From positions 32,071,975 to 32,135,974 of the forward strand of contig JBANSL010000009.1 of NCBI GenBank assembly GCA_037127255.1: DNA of 64,000 bases, in the 5' to 3' direction. The notes under the pieces are model-generated. The model saw only the letters and a list, made by a program, of their open reading frames with translations. It ran no database searches and was not told the DNA's origin. Source of the stretch: Persicaria tinctoria. Its lineage: Eukaryota; Streptophyta; Magnoliopsida; Caryophyllales; Polygonaceae. Both the position numbers and the translations under genes were made by a program. Below, piece by piece: positions 21,217-31,943 of this stretch; the stretch's first letter is position 1, and every line of letters starts with the position of its first letter.

Positions 21217-21499
21217 TTGAAAATTGTGTTTATTGACTTCAAACTCAATACTTATTGGTTGAAAAAGTAAGTAAGCATTTATTAAACATTAAAATTTAGA
21301 AAGAAGTATAAAATCAATGATAATTAACACTTTACTTAAAAATTGTGTCAAGAGCTAAAATGGTTCTTATTTTGGGTCTGATGGAGTAATCATTACAGAA
21401 ATCGATTTCTTGATTCTTGCGATTCAAGGGGTACTTAATTTCATTTCAACAATAATTAATACAGAGTATGGTTTTTAGAAGCTAAATCGGGAAAAATTA
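21217..21499. other. AT-rich intergenic DNA, no gene
   Basis: I see no ORF, terminal repeats or RNA signal here. Confidence 0.6.
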
Positions 21500-21501
21500 T
21501 A

Positions 21502-21736
21502 CTCCCTCCGTTCCATAATACATGTCCCTTTACTTTTAGACACGCTTTTTAATAAACGGAAAACTCTATAAAATATAATTTTTTTAATTGATTTTTTTAT
21601 ATGATATGATACTTATTACTAATGAGTATCATATTATATAAAAAAATTAATTAAAAAAATAATATTTTATAGAGTTTTTCGCTCATTAAAAAGCGTGTTA
21701 AAAAGGAAAAGGACATGTATTATGGAACGGAGGGAG
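21502..21736. mobile_element. Stowaway-like MITE, near-perfect hairpin
   Basis: 235 bp between TA dinucleotides. The ends CTCCCTCCGTTCCATAATAC and its exact inverse continue as a long inverted repeat (ATGTCCCTTT... / ...AAAGGACAT). High arm identity suggests a recent insertion or one of low divergence. Confidence 0.9.
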
Positions 21737-21738
21737 TA

Positions 21739-22665
21739 TATGAAATATATAGGCTGCCATTGAAAAACGCAATATTGACAATGTTCGAACTAGGGTTTCT
21801 TAGTCTCGAATCGCTTTGCAGAAACGAACCAAACAAAAGCAAAAGCAATAACGAAAGCACACTCAAGCTTTGTTTACGTGGTTCGATTTTTCTACATCCG
21901 CGGAACCTCAGGAGGGGAGGTTCACCCAATTTCACTAAGCATCTAAAGGCCCAGAGACAGATTACAAAGGTTTCAGATGCACAAGCACTAAGAGGCGATT
22001 CTAACTAAACAAAGACTAAGAAGATAAACAATGAATAGGGTTAGAAATCATCCGTGAAGGACACCGAGAAATCTCAGGTGAGATTTATCCTTGCAGAACC
22101 CTCCATTCAGATTCTTCTTCGTCAAATGAGCAAGCACTTAGGTAGCATCAACCCAGAAGAGCACCCTTGAAGAGAATCGCCGGTGTTGGGTGGCTAGAAA
22201 GCCGAACCCTAGTGTTTTTCTCCCAAACCCTAACCCAGTTGCCCCTTGGCTTACCAGAGAGAGTGAGAGCGATGCTACAGTTCTCAGAGGTGTCCAAAGA
22301 GGGTTTATCAAGGAAAGGGTTACAACGTTCGAATGGGAGCCGAGAGATATGGGCTCAGATTTGGGCCAAATGGAATATGCCCAAATTTGTACGAGCTCGG
22401 TCCTGCAAATATCAAACCCAAAGGACCCAACAATAAACACTTAGGCATCACATGCACCCTAGCTTCACCATATATATGAGTCAAGGCTAGTCATTGGTCC
22501 CTAACATGGTGCAACCATGGGTCCAATGTGCTTTTCCTTGACCATGGCAATGGCTAGCTTATGCTGAGCCCTAAGTGAACCTGTCCTAGTAGCTAGTGCA
22601 TCTTACAAACCAAATAAACCAATGTCTCGTTTACAACATATTACAAGGATTATAAACACATAACA
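21739..22665 (-). repeat. Probable 3' LTR of a copia remnant
   Basis: In element sense it starts TGTTATGTGTTTATAATCC at 22665, directly after a purine-rich tract (AAGGATTAGGAGGGCATT, 22666-22683). A CATATATATGG box lies near 22475. The distal boundary is unclear and may be clipped at the MITE. It belongs with the copia RNase H at 28142-28770, from which the 22775-28200 insertion separates it. Confidence 0.55.
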
Positions 22666-22774
22666 AATGCCCTCCTAATCCTTGTGATCATGTTCTCCTT
22701 TGGTCACTAGTAGTGAGTTGGGATCCCCTCCAGTCTGTCGTCGGTTCAAGAACAGCTAAGGCACTCAGGTACAC

Positions 22775-23839
22775 TGATACGGGGTTAGCCGTAGGGTGGC
22801 CCGATCTTCGACAATCAAACTAGAAATAGCAAGAACGGAAGCAAAGACTCGATGAACAAGAATAAATACTCGAAATTGAAAGCAAGACACGACCGATAAG
22901 GACTGATTCGAACCAAAATAGAACGAGATAAAAACCCCAGGCCTCCTAAGAGGGTAGGAACCAAATACCAACGACTATAAAGCCCGCCTCTACAACCCTA
23001 CACAACCAAGCGGACAACTTGGAGGCACAAGGAGGGGACTCGTGATTACCTGGATCACCAAGCTCTCGCGAGGTTGACGAACTCAAAGCAAACCAAGTTA
23101 GATCTATAACCCATATTTGCAATCGACGAGCCACGCTTCGAGTCGATTGACTTTCTCTCAATTGTGTTTCACACAAACTGAAATTTTCATAAAAGAGACG
23201 TCTGAGTTACAATGGAGAAATCAACCGTCTACTTATAACCCTAAAAGACTAATTTACTAATTAAAATAATAAATAAAATAAATTATTTAAATAACCTAAA
23301 ATTAACTTAAAATAGTATAACTAATTAAGTCACGTGGAATAGCACTTGAAACAACCTAATTTGGCCAGGGAAGTCTTCGGCGTCCAGCAGCTTCCGTCTT
23401 CCAGCAGCAGCATCGCGCACGCCCGCGCAGCCAGGTGCACGTCCGCGCAGCCCCGGTGCACGCCCGCGCAACCCCGGTGCACGTCTACAAACAGTGACAG
23501 CTCCAAGATGTTGATTTTCGGCCAAGCTCTAGGTCGAATATGGAAACATCTTCAACAGCAATGTTGTAGATCTCTTCGTCCTCGTTCCGAAAAGGTATGG
23601 CACGAATCAATCCGATCAATATTGAATCCGAACGACTCATTTTACTGAGACGCCGAAAAGCTGTCAAACGGCTGAACGACTCTAAAACGAACGACCCATC
23701 AAGCTTGCACCTTTGGACCTTCTCCCATGGTGGAGCCTTCTTCTTCCTCTTGATGATGACTTCATTCTCGTGAGCTCGAATCATAGGTTCATCCCCAAGT
23801 ATATGCGTGTCCGGATGTGTCTTGGATGGTCCCGCATCA
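22775..23839 (-). repeat. 3' LTR of the chromovirus-like element
   Basis: Element-sense ends TGATGCGGGACC (23839) and CCCCGTATCA (22775). It contains three copies of a 23-bp unit (CGCAGCC...GGTGCACG, about 23425-23487), whereas the 5' LTR has two. The long ORF runs into this LTR and stops at 23485. Confidence 0.9.
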
Positions 23840-25779
23840 TTCCCCCTTTCTTGAAAAGGATTCGACCTCGAATCCAATGTTGCATAAGATTCCGCAAATG
23901 CATCCACACGAGCTCCTGGATCGAATACCTCATGCCCATGGAAACTCCTCACAAGGCCGATTGTAGTAGGGGTTGACCACGTCTGGATTGTTTCCGTTCT
24001 AGTTTTTGAGTCTTGATTGTCGTCATCTTGTAGACCATTAGAGTTTTCTACAAAACCAAGAAAAGAAACTTGATTAGTGCACAATTCATATTTCATTTCA
24101 TCTTCATAAGGCTCTAATTGAATATGCACTTTAGCTTGTTCAGGTATCTTTAAGGTTTCATCCAAGGCTAGCAAGTTTTCATCCTTTTGCAAGGCTGGAT
24201 TTTGAATCATCTCAAGGCTAGCACTATGACAACAATTTCCGTCATCAATGATTATATGATTAACTTTGCCTTTTTCTATGCAATTAGTATGACACAACTC
24301 TTCTCTTTGATGATCAACGTAAGGCACAGGTTGAACACTTAAATCAATCAAAGAATCATTATGCTCATAGTCAATGCAATCATTATCATCACAGGCAAGT
24401 AAATTAAAATCTTGATCATTATTAACATGCTCATCATTTTCACCACTAGAATTTTCAGATTTATTTTCGCCTAGGTGGTTAAGCATGAAAGTCTTCTTAT
24501 TTGGGCAATCCTTCATAACATGTCCTCTACCTTGACATATAAAGCAAGGAACGTACAAAGGTTTAAGAGTAGAAGAGTTAGGATTACTCCCTTTAGGGCC
24601 AGTAGATGCCCCAGAAGAATGTCGTCCATAAGCAGGCGCCTTGCCCTTGTCGGAGGGCTGCTGGAATGTTTGGCCTTCCCCTTTCCCTTGGGCTGGGTTT
24701 GGCCGAGAGTTGTAGCCTCCGTCAGGCCGCCCTTGGGCCTGTTGTGGTCGGCTTTGGCGCCATGGTTGGGGCTGCCCACTCGTCATCCTTCCGCCTTGGT
24801 TCCTGTATCTAGCTCCACGTTCAACTTTAATAGCCAAATGTAACAAGTCAGTAGGAGTAGAGTAAGGAAAGCAATCAATGTCATGAGCTAAGGCGGGATG
24901 CAAAATCCTAAGAAACCTAGCATTTGTATCCTCATAAGGTTCTACGACATTAGCTCTAGCCATGGTTTCTTGCATCAGATTAAAGGTTTCCTCAACAGAT
25001 TTATTACCTTGCTTAAGGTTTTCTAATCGTTGTCGAAGCTCTCTAGCATAGTGTTGAGGGACAAACCTACTTCTCATTAAGGCTTTCAATTGGTTCCAAG
25101 AAGTGATAGGCGTATCAAGGGATCTTCTTCTTTCTTTAATCAAATTATCCCACCAAATAAGAGCAAACCCTTGAAATTCTAAAGAAGCCAATTGAACCTT
25201 TTTAAATTCAGAAAAATTGTGACAGTTCCAAATTTGATCCATTTTTTTCTCCCAGTCAATATATGCATCTGGATCTGTCTGGCCATCAAAGGAAGGAATA
25301 TTTACCTTTACCTTACCTATGCCGTCCTGATCAGGATCTCTAGGTTCACGGTATTGGTATCGACCTCCTCTGTCGTTCCGCCTCGGGCGTTGCTCCCAAT
25401 AGTTCTCCTCTAGGAAGCCATCGTCACGCTCCGAATAGTAGAACTCCTCCTGGAAGCCACGGCCTCTTCCTCTACCCCGTCCTGGCCCCTGCGCATTAGC
25501 AAATCCGTTATGTCTACCATTTCTCTCCCCTCGTGGAGAGTTGTTCTCTTCAAATATAGGATTATGCAAATTAAGGTTAGGAGGAGGGTTAGGATTTCGG
25601 ACTTCCCTTTCATTATTAGGCGTCTCGTCACGCCTTTGACTACCTTGGCCACCATGGTTATTAGAACTCGTTGGTCTAGCCTCCAATGCCGTCAGCTTAT
25701 CCATCATCGCCGCCAACGTGGCGTTAAGAGTGTTCATTGTGTTGTTGAACATCTCGTTGTTCACCTGATTGTTAGACAT
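23485..25779 (-). CDS. Gag with in-frame fused protease/RT remnants (764 aa)
   Basis: The start is the ATG at 25779; an upstream extension uses only TTG. Order: an RG-rich N-terminal region (residues about 80-150); the capsid-like gag domain (about 155-325, with VNIPSFDGQTDPDAYIDWE and ALIWWDNL, typical of Ty3/gypsy chromoviruses); a zinc knuckle CFICQGRGHVMKDC (about 412-425, CX2CX4HX4C). It then continues without a stop into the protease start (KVNHIIIDDGNC, replacing the usual IIDxGSC), an RT thumb fragment (QVSFLGF... and VRSFHG, about 590-650) and a polyprotein C-terminal piece (DSRSNPFQERG). Protease, RT, RNase H and integrase catalytic cores are deleted. The frame ends in the 3' LTR. 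Particle assembly could in principle survive; polymerisation and integration would need helpers. Confidence 0.85.
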   Translation of the reverse strand: MSNNQVNNEMFNNTMNTLNATLAAMMDKLTALEARPTSSNNHGGQGSQRRDETPNNEREVRNPNPPPNLNLHNPIFEENNSPRGERNGRHNGFANAQGPGRGRGRGRGFQEEFYYSERDDGFLEENYWEQRPRRNDRGGRYQYREPRDPDQDGIGKVKVNIPSFDGQTDPDAYIDWEKKMDQIWNCHNFSEFKKVQLASLEFQGFALIWWDNLIKERRRSLDTPITSWNQLKALMRSRFVPQHYARELRQRLENLKQGNKSVEETFNLMQETMARANVVEPYEDTNARFLRILHPALAHDIDCFPYSTPTDLLHLAIKVERGARYRNQGGRMTSGQPQPWRQSRPQQAQGRPDGGYNSRPNPAQGKGEGQTFQQPSDKGKAPAYGRHSSGASTGPKGSNPNSSTLKPLYVPCFICQGRGHVMKDCPNKKTFMLNHLGENKSENSSGENDEHVNNDQDFNLLACDDNDCIDYEHNDSLIDLSVQPVPYVDHQREELCHTNCIEKGKVNHIIIDDGNCCHSASLEMIQNPALQKDENLLALDETLKIPEQAKVHIQLEPYEDEMKYELCTNQVSFLGFVENSNGLQDDDNQDSKTRTETIQTWSTPTTIGLVRSFHGHEVFDPGARVDAFAESYATLDSRSNPFQERGNDAGPSKTHPDTHILGDEPMIRAHENEVIIKRKKKAPPWEKVQRCKLDGSFVLESFSRLTAFRRLSKMSRSDSILIGLIRAIPFRNEDEEIYNIAVEDVSIFDLELGRKSTSWSCHCL
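23840..23859 (-). promoter_or_regulatory. Polypurine tract
   Basis: Minus-strand CTTTTCAAGAAAGGGGGAA directly abuts the 3' LTR terminus TGATGCGGG. This is the classic plus-strand priming site. Confidence 0.8.
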
Positions 25780-26414
25780 TGCAAATAAAGACAAACACGG
25801 AACTATGTCAAGATTAGCAAATAAAACAACTCACAATGTGTTTCTCTCGCACACTTCTCTCTAATTGGTTATGACAAGCTTGTTGGGGCAATCCGCTTTG
25901 GGAAAATCAACACTCAAGCAAGGACTTAACAATCAAAAGAGAGTAGTCAAGATAAAGGACAAAGAAACACCGAAGAAAGTGCTCGACACAAGCTGCGCAG
26001 AAGCTCGGAATCGACCAAACTGACTCGACAGACACTGTACCGAGGTTGTACCGAGGCTGGAGGGGGTCGGTATGGGCACTGCAGTACACGACACACAAAA
26101 AGAGGAAAAGAAAATGAAAGAAAAACTTGGATTTTTACCTCTTTTGATTTAAACCCTTAGTATGGATGTTGTAGTTGCAAGGTAGGGCTTAAAAAAAAAT
26201 TATGGTTTGGGAGGTATGTGTTTAAGGTTGTGACTAGGGCTATAGCAAATTCACCAAATTTGGTCCTTAAGCTTTCTTGCACTAGATACAATCCTTCTCT
26301 TTTTTTTTTTTTTTTTTTTCAAGCTTACTTTTGCCCCTAGTGAATTTTATCCTCCTAGGACAAAGCTTTGAATGTAATTTTGTTTTTTTTTTGTTTTTTT
26401 TTAAATTTCGGACT

Positions 26415-26452
<38 letters not shown>

Positions 26453-27140
26453 AAGCTTACTTTTGCCCCTAGTGAATTTTATCCTCCTAGGACTAAGCTT
26501 TGAATGTAAATTTTTATTTTTTTTTTAAATTTCGGACTGTTTTTTTTTTTTTACCTAATGCAAGAAACTTAACAATGAAAGAAAAAGGACTCTTGAAATT
26601 TTAAACTATGGTGAAAGAAAATTAAAATTTATGTAGCCCTAATGAAATATATATATAGGTGATGGTGTGGCTAAATATGGTAAATAAATCTATCTATGCC
26701 TTTGATAATCTATGATAGAAAATATGAGATATATCTACCATAAATTTCAACAAATTAAATAAGGCAATTAAATAGATAAATATAGGGTAGAACAAGATAA
26801 CCAAAGATAGAAAGCAAACTAGGGTTTGGATTCTTGTGTACGTGTGTATGCCGACTAGGATTACAATTGCTTCAAATTCAATCAATTCATTCAATTGTAT
26901 CGGCAATGCATATCACATGCATGTATCGGCTCATCAAATCATCAATCACGTTGAAGGCTACTGTGGTCTCGGCTTTAGGCTGTGTTTGGGCTAATGTGCA
27001 ACCACAATCATCACAAACAAAGGTTAATGCAATCGATTCAAAAAATTCAAGAAGTAAAAACCAAGAATAAGAAAGACTCTATTTTTGTAGTTTTTGTGTT
27101 TAGGGAAACAAAAGACACAACTTTGATGTCGGAAACCAAA
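25780..27140 (-). other. Long 5' leader with duplicated poly-T block
   Basis: About 1.36 kb between the primer site and gag, without a gene. A segment with CTTACTTTTGCCCCTAGTGA and CCTCCTAGGAC occurs twice (about 26317-26380 and 26455-26520), separated by a T30-plus tract. Words GTACCGAGG (twice) and GGTCGGTATGG near 26038-26070 resemble the motif of the 5-21 kb family. Confidence 0.7.
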
Positions 27141-27152
27141 GCTCTGATACCA
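27141..27152 (-). promoter_or_regulatory. Primer-binding site for initiator tRNA-Met
   Basis: Minus strand TGGTATCAGAGC, three bases inside the 5' LTR end, complementary to the 3' end of plant initiator tRNA-Met. This is the standard primer for chromoviruses. Confidence 0.9.
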
Positions 27153-27155
27153 ATT

Positions 27156-28200
27156 TGATACGGGGTTAGCCGTAGGGTGGCCCGATCTTCGACAATCAAA
27201 CTAGAAATAGCAAGAACGGAAGCAAAGACTCGATGAACAAGAATAAAGACTCGAAATTGAAAGCAAGACACGACCGATAAGGACTGATTCGAACCAAAAT
27301 AGAACGAGATAAAGACCCCAGGCCTCCTAAGAGGGTAGGAACCAAATACCAACGACTATAAAGCCCGCCTCTACAACCCTACACAACCAAGCGGACAACT
27401 TGGAGGCACAAGGAGGGGACTCGTGATTACCTGGATCACCAAGCTCTCGCGAGGTTGACGAACTCAAAGCAAACCAAGTTAGATCTATAACCAATATTTG
27501 CAATCGACGAGCCACGCTTCGAGTCGATTGACTTTCTCTCAATTGTGTTTCACACAAAATGAAATTTTCATAAAAGAGACGTCTGAGTTACAATGGAGAA
27601 ATCAACCGTCTACTTATAACCCTAAAAGACTAATTTACTAATTAAAATAATAAATAAAATAAATTATTTAAATAACCTAAAATTAACTTAAAATAGTATA
27701 ACTAATTAAGTCACGTGGAATAGCACTTGAAACAACCTAATTTGGCCAAGGAAGTCTTCGGCGTCCAGCAGCTTCCGTCTTCCAGCAGCAGCATCGCGCA
27801 CGCCCGCGCAGCCCCGGTGCACGCCCGCGCAACCCCGGTGCACGTCTACAAACAGTGACAGCTCCAAAATGTTGATTTTCGGCCAAGCTCTAGGTCGAAT
27901 ATGGAAAAATCTTCAACAGCAAAGTTGTAGATCTCTTAGTCCTCGTTCTGAAAAGGTATGGCACGAATCAATCCGATCAATATTGAATCCGAATGACTCA
28001 TTTTACTGAGACGCCGAAAAGCTGTCAAACGGCTGAACGACTCTAAAACGAACGACCCATCAAGCTTGCACCTTTGGACCTTCTCCCATGGTGGAGCCTT
28101 CTTCTTCCTCTTGATGATGACTTCATTCTCGTGAGCTCGAATCATAGGTTCATCCCCAAGTATATGCGTGTCCGGATGTGTCTTGGATGGTCCCGCATAG
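27156..28200 (-). repeat. 5' LTR of the chromovirus-like element
   Basis: 1045 bp. The U3 terminus reads CTATGCGGG instead of TGATGCGGG, so its first two bases are mutated. The TSD TACAC follows at 28201. Confidence 0.9.
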
Positions 28201-28770
28201 TACACTCCCATATATGTAGGAAGTCCCTGCAAATTGAGAATTTGTCAGCTGTGACAATTTTGGTACCAAAGTCAGCAGGATTAAGGTCTCCCTTAATCTT
28301 CTTCATATCTATATATAAGATTCTTTTCAACCTGAACACGAATGTAATGGTGCCTCACATCAATGTGTTTGGACCTTTCATGATAGACAAGATCCTTACA
28401 CAAGTACAAGGCACTTTGACTATCCATATGTAAAACAGGTAAGAAAGTCATAGGGAAGATTTCACCAAGTATTCCAGCCAGCCAGGAAGCTTCTTTAGCT
28501 GCCTCAGTTGAAGCAACATACTCAGTCTCTGTAGATGACAAAGCTATAATGGATTGTAGTTGTGACTTCCATGATATGCAATTACCAGTCCAGGTGTAAA
28601 CATAGGCAATGGTTGATTTTCTATTGTCTTTGTTTCCAGCATAATCAAAATCAACAAACCCATGCAAATCATGCTTTGAAGCATGTTCACCAAAAACAAG
28701 GCAGCAATTTTTGGTCCCACAGAGTTATCTGAGCAAATACTTCATGCCATCCCAGTGGACATCACTAGGG
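28142..28770 (-). pseudogene. Ty1/copia RNase H remnant
   Basis: From about 28770 the minus strand encodes the RT/RNase H connection (SDVHWDGMKYLL) and a recognisable copia RNase H: GFVDFDYAGNKDNRKST, SIIALSSTETEYVA, HMDSQSALYLCKD and HERSKHIDVRHHYIR, then, after a frameshift near 28315, GDLNPADFGTK. The catalytic Asp, Glu and Asp positions are present. The 5' side is cut by the CACTA-like element at 28777 and the 3' side is interrupted at 28201 by the chromovirus-like element. It is the remains of one copia element whose LTR lies at 21739-22665. Confidence 0.85.
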
Positions 28771-28776
28771 TTAGAC

Positions 28777-29130
28777 CACTACTAGAAATTTGTCATTTAA
28801 CATCGGGTAATAGCCGATATCTTTAAAAAAAATCGATGTCTATGTGGGTGATGTAAAAAATAAAAAGTTTTTCACATCGGCCGGAACCCGATGTCTTTGT
28901 ATGTTATAACATCGTTTATATTTTTATATATATCCGATGTCTTTGTTATCCTATAAAATCGATTATAAAATATAACCAATGTTATAACATACAAAGACAT
29001 CGGCTATTAACCGATGTTAAAGAGTTTTGACACTTTACATCACCAACATAGACATCGATTTGTTTTTTTGAAAGACATCGGGTATTACCCGATATGAAAT
29101 GACATACTTGCGGTTTTTTTATTGTTGTAG
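28777..29130. mobile_element. CACTA-like hairpin element (non-autonomous)
   Basis: Starts CACTACTAGAAATTTGTCAT; the inverted right end reads CTACAACAATAAAA...GTCATTT. The interior contains repeated palindromes around ACATCGG-N-CCGATGT (near 28803, 28872, 28897, 29001 and 29080) and folds on itself over its length. The terminal TG expected after GTAG is absent; the sequence continues CCTATG. No ORF. Confidence 0.75.
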
Positions 29131-29198
29131 CCTATGCGGGATTTGAACTTACATCCTTGTGTTTGAATGCAATGCTCTACCATTTGAGCTAATAGACT
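29129..29198 (-). pseudogene. tRNA-like sequence beside the CACTA-like element
   Basis: Read on the minus strand it gives a 7-bp acceptor stem (AGTCTAT with ATAGGCT, one G-U), an intact D-arm GCTC-AAATGGTA-GAGC (a good A box) and a B-box-like AGTTCAAATCC. Anticodon and T stems do not pair well. The loop would read CAA. It could be a decayed tRNA, a SINE head or an organelle-derived tRNA. Confidence 0.5.
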
Positions 29199-29367
29199 TT
29201 AAATTAGGCTAAAAAAGAGGGAAGAGGAAACCCAGGATGCCACTGTTTGCTGTCTTCTAGAGGTAAGCTCGCTTCCTTCGGAGGATCTGTATAAGGCAAA
29301 CCAAAAACAGATTGATAAAAAAATATGCGTAAACAAACCTAACAACTGATATTTTGATATACTAAAT

Positions 29368-29910
29368 GTGACAGGCATAACAATGGGAAGCTGTAGATGG
29401 CAGGCTAAATGCTTTCTAATGAAGATCTATGTGTTAAGAATGTATTACTCACTGGTCCATGACGTTCAATTAGTTGCTAAGGGCGAATATTGTCTAACAA
29501 ACCTGTGTGGTGAGCCTCTTGCTAAACAAAGTAAGTATGTACGTGTTACACGTCCGCTTTTAAAGAAATCATATGTTCAGATCCTATTAGTTACAAACTC
29601 GGTGAATGTAAAAGTGTTTTGCTGGGTTTATATTCCAAACTATAGTAAGATCATTCTTATGCGGATACGAATTTCTAATAACACGTCCTCTTTGATTAAA
29701 AGTAATCGGCTTCAAATCTTATATAGAAGGGGAATATGCTTTATTGACAAATCAAAGATGAAAACATCTCTTGTGTATAACAGTAAGTGGAGTATTGAAA
29801 TCAGGATCAGGAAAAGCACCCAATTAAGAGGCTGGGGATTGAGGCATAAATTAGACTACACATGTATCTGTATTGTTGTGAAAACACATTTCTCTAGAAA
29901 TTGTAAATAA
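29368..29910 (+). pseudogene. ORF1 remnant of LINE copy A
   Basis: An open frame of 180 codons, collinear with the minus-strand ORF at 40834-41280 in copy B. It ends at a TAA where copy B reads TCA. The protein has basic and cysteine residues but no clear RRM or zinc knuckle. Assignment to ORF1 rests on its position immediately upstream of the endonuclease ORF. Confidence 0.5.
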
Positions 29911-30045
29911 ATCGAAGAGGCATTAGAAAGGAGAAGAGCTAAAAAAAGGCCAGTATTGGCGTGTATCTATTGCAAGCAGTCATAATCATTTAAAGAGAAA
30001 CAAAGCTTTTTTAGCTAAAAGGGTAAGGGATAACAATAGGTTAAC

Positions 30046-30953
30046 ATGAAAATTGGTTCTTGGAATGTAAGAGGAATTGGAAGACCAAGTTTTTGGGCAG
30101 AATTGAGTACCTTCTGCAATATACAAAGAATTCAAGTAATGTCAGTTATGGAAACAAAGACAGACAAAATCCCAGAGGAAAAATATTGGCGGTCAGCACG
30201 CTTTGATGAAGCTTTTTGGGTTCCGACTGTAGGTAAATCTGGAGGAATATGAGTGATGTGGAAGTCTCATTTATTGACCCATGAAACTTTATCAATAAAT
30301 CATCATAGTCAACGATTCATTGGCGCAACTTATGGTAACTCAAATCTGAATTTTTATTGTCAGATCCTTTTTGTTTATGCCCCTGCTCAGGAACGAGATA
30401 AATCTTGTTTTTTGGACAAAATTGAAGTATTAATAACCTCTTCCAGGATTCCGACTATAGTTATAGGTGATCTGAATGATATTGTAGCGAAGACAAAAAA
30501 GGTGGTGCTGAGACTGCATTTAGCAGGCTTCGTAGATTAAATGAGATTAAGAATAGTTGTGATCTGTTAGACATTCCTTTCTGTGGTAATAGGTTCACAT
30601 GGAGAAAAAAGAAGGAAGGACCGGAAAATATTTATGAACGCCTTGACAGAGCTTTGGTTCAAAATAAGATTCTAGCCCAATTTCCTAGTATACACTTAAC
30701 CCACCATGCATTATCGTCTTCGGATCATTGTCCAATCACAATGATCATCAATGAGGGTTTATCTCCTCATGCTGCACCATTCAAATTTAAAAACATGTGG
30801 CTGAAAAGGAAGGATTTAAGGATTATTGTCCAACAAGCTTGGAGGGCGAGTTGTACAGGTTCTGCGATGTATCAGTTAGTATTCAAGGCAAAAGTTCTTG
30901 AAGGAAAAATTAAAGCATGGAATAAAAGGACTTTTGGAAATATATATCGATAA
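30046..30953 (+). pseudogene. APE-type endonuclease of LINE copy A, broken
   Basis: Starts MKIGSWNVRGIGRP, then METK, VVIGDLND-type (TIVIGDLNDI) and SSSDHCPI, the signature blocks of LINE apurinic endonucleases that nick target DNA. A TGA at 30250 replaces Gly (copy B: GGIGVMW), and 4 bp are missing after IVA near 30490, shifting the frame. The linker to RT continues to 30953, with a stop (TAA) where copy B has Gln. Confidence 0.85.
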
Positions 30954-31025
30954 TTAGAGGAAGTTGAGGAAAAATTAATAACTATTCAAGGTGAACTCTG
31001 TAACCGGTTTGATCCCATTACAACT

Positions 31026-31474
31026 ATGAAGCAAAAAAGGTTAATCGAGAAAAAAGAAGCGTTAATTAAATTTCATAAAATATGTTGGAGCCAGAGAGCA
31101 AAAACCAAGCATTTAAAACTAGCAGACACAAATTCAGGCTATTTTCATAAAATCGCTACTGGCAGACGGAATAGAAAGATAATACGACATATTACTTCTG
31201 CGGAAGGTACCCTAATTCTCGGGGAGGAAAACATCAAGACAGAAATACATAATGATTTTGAAATACGATTCAAAAAGGATTGCAGTACTAGTACCGATTG
31301 GAAAAACAGTTTGGATCTAATAACTTCTGAAATCACAGAGGAGGAAAATGAACTGCTTATCAAGCCGATCCAAAACAGTGAAATAAAAAATGCAGTTTTT
31401 AGTCTAGGAAGGAATAAATCCCCAGGGCCGGATGGATTTTCGGCGGAGTTCTATAAAAGCTATTGGGACATTGT
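31026..31474 (+). pseudogene. Start of LINE copy A reverse transcriptase
   Basis: The linker helices are followed by NKSPGPDGFSAEFYKSYWDIV, the RT finger motif of plant L1 elements. The frame is cut at 31475 by the hAT-like MITE and resumes at 31944 with FFHSGRILRQINHTFITLLPK. Confidence 0.85.
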
Positions 31475-31935
31475 TAGAGCTGGCAAAACCCGAACCCGAA
31501 CCCGAAAACCCGACCCGGTCGACTCGGAACCGATTGTTTTGAACACCGATCAACCCGACCCATTTTGGACCCGAAATCCGAATAACCGATAACCGAAACT
31601 CACCCAAATCCGAATGAACCGAACCCGATTCCACCGAAACCCATTAAGACCCGAACCCGTTACAACTGAAACCCAATATAACCCAAACTTTAAGTTACAT
31701 TCTAGTAAATTTTTCAAAATGAATATTGAAATAACTGAAACCCGAGACAACCGAAACCCGAATGAACCGAAACCCGATACAGCCGAAACCCGAACCCGAC
31801 CCAACCAAATGACCAAATTATTAGACATTACCCGAAACCGAATGACCCGAAACCTGAATTACCCGAAACCCGAATAACCCGAAACCCGAGTAACCGAATC
31901 CGAACCCGATCCGACCCGCCCGATTGCCACCTCTA
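31475..31935. mobile_element. hAT-like MITE with 8-bp TSD
   Basis: TIRs TAGAGCTGGCAA and (inverted) TAGAGGTGGCAA; perfect 8-bp TSD GACATTGT at 31467-31474 and 31936-31943. The 461-bp body is a degenerate run of ACCCGAA-type words. Copy B of the LINE has the uninterrupted site near 39408-39420, an independent empty-site proof. Confidence 0.95.
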
Positions 31936-31943
31936 GACATTGT

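Larger units (their letters stand above)
22775..28200 (-). mobile_element. Chromovirus-like (Tekay-type) non-autonomous LTR retroelement
   Basis: 5.4 kb with two LTRs, a tRNA-iMet primer site, a polypurine tract and a perfect 5-bp TSD TACAC (22770-22774, 28201-28205). By eye the LTRs differ by roughly a dozen substitutions plus a 23-bp repeat-number change, so it is fairly young. It sits inside a copia element, between that element's RNase H and 3' LTR. Most of pol is deleted but the coding frame remains open. Confidence 0.9.
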
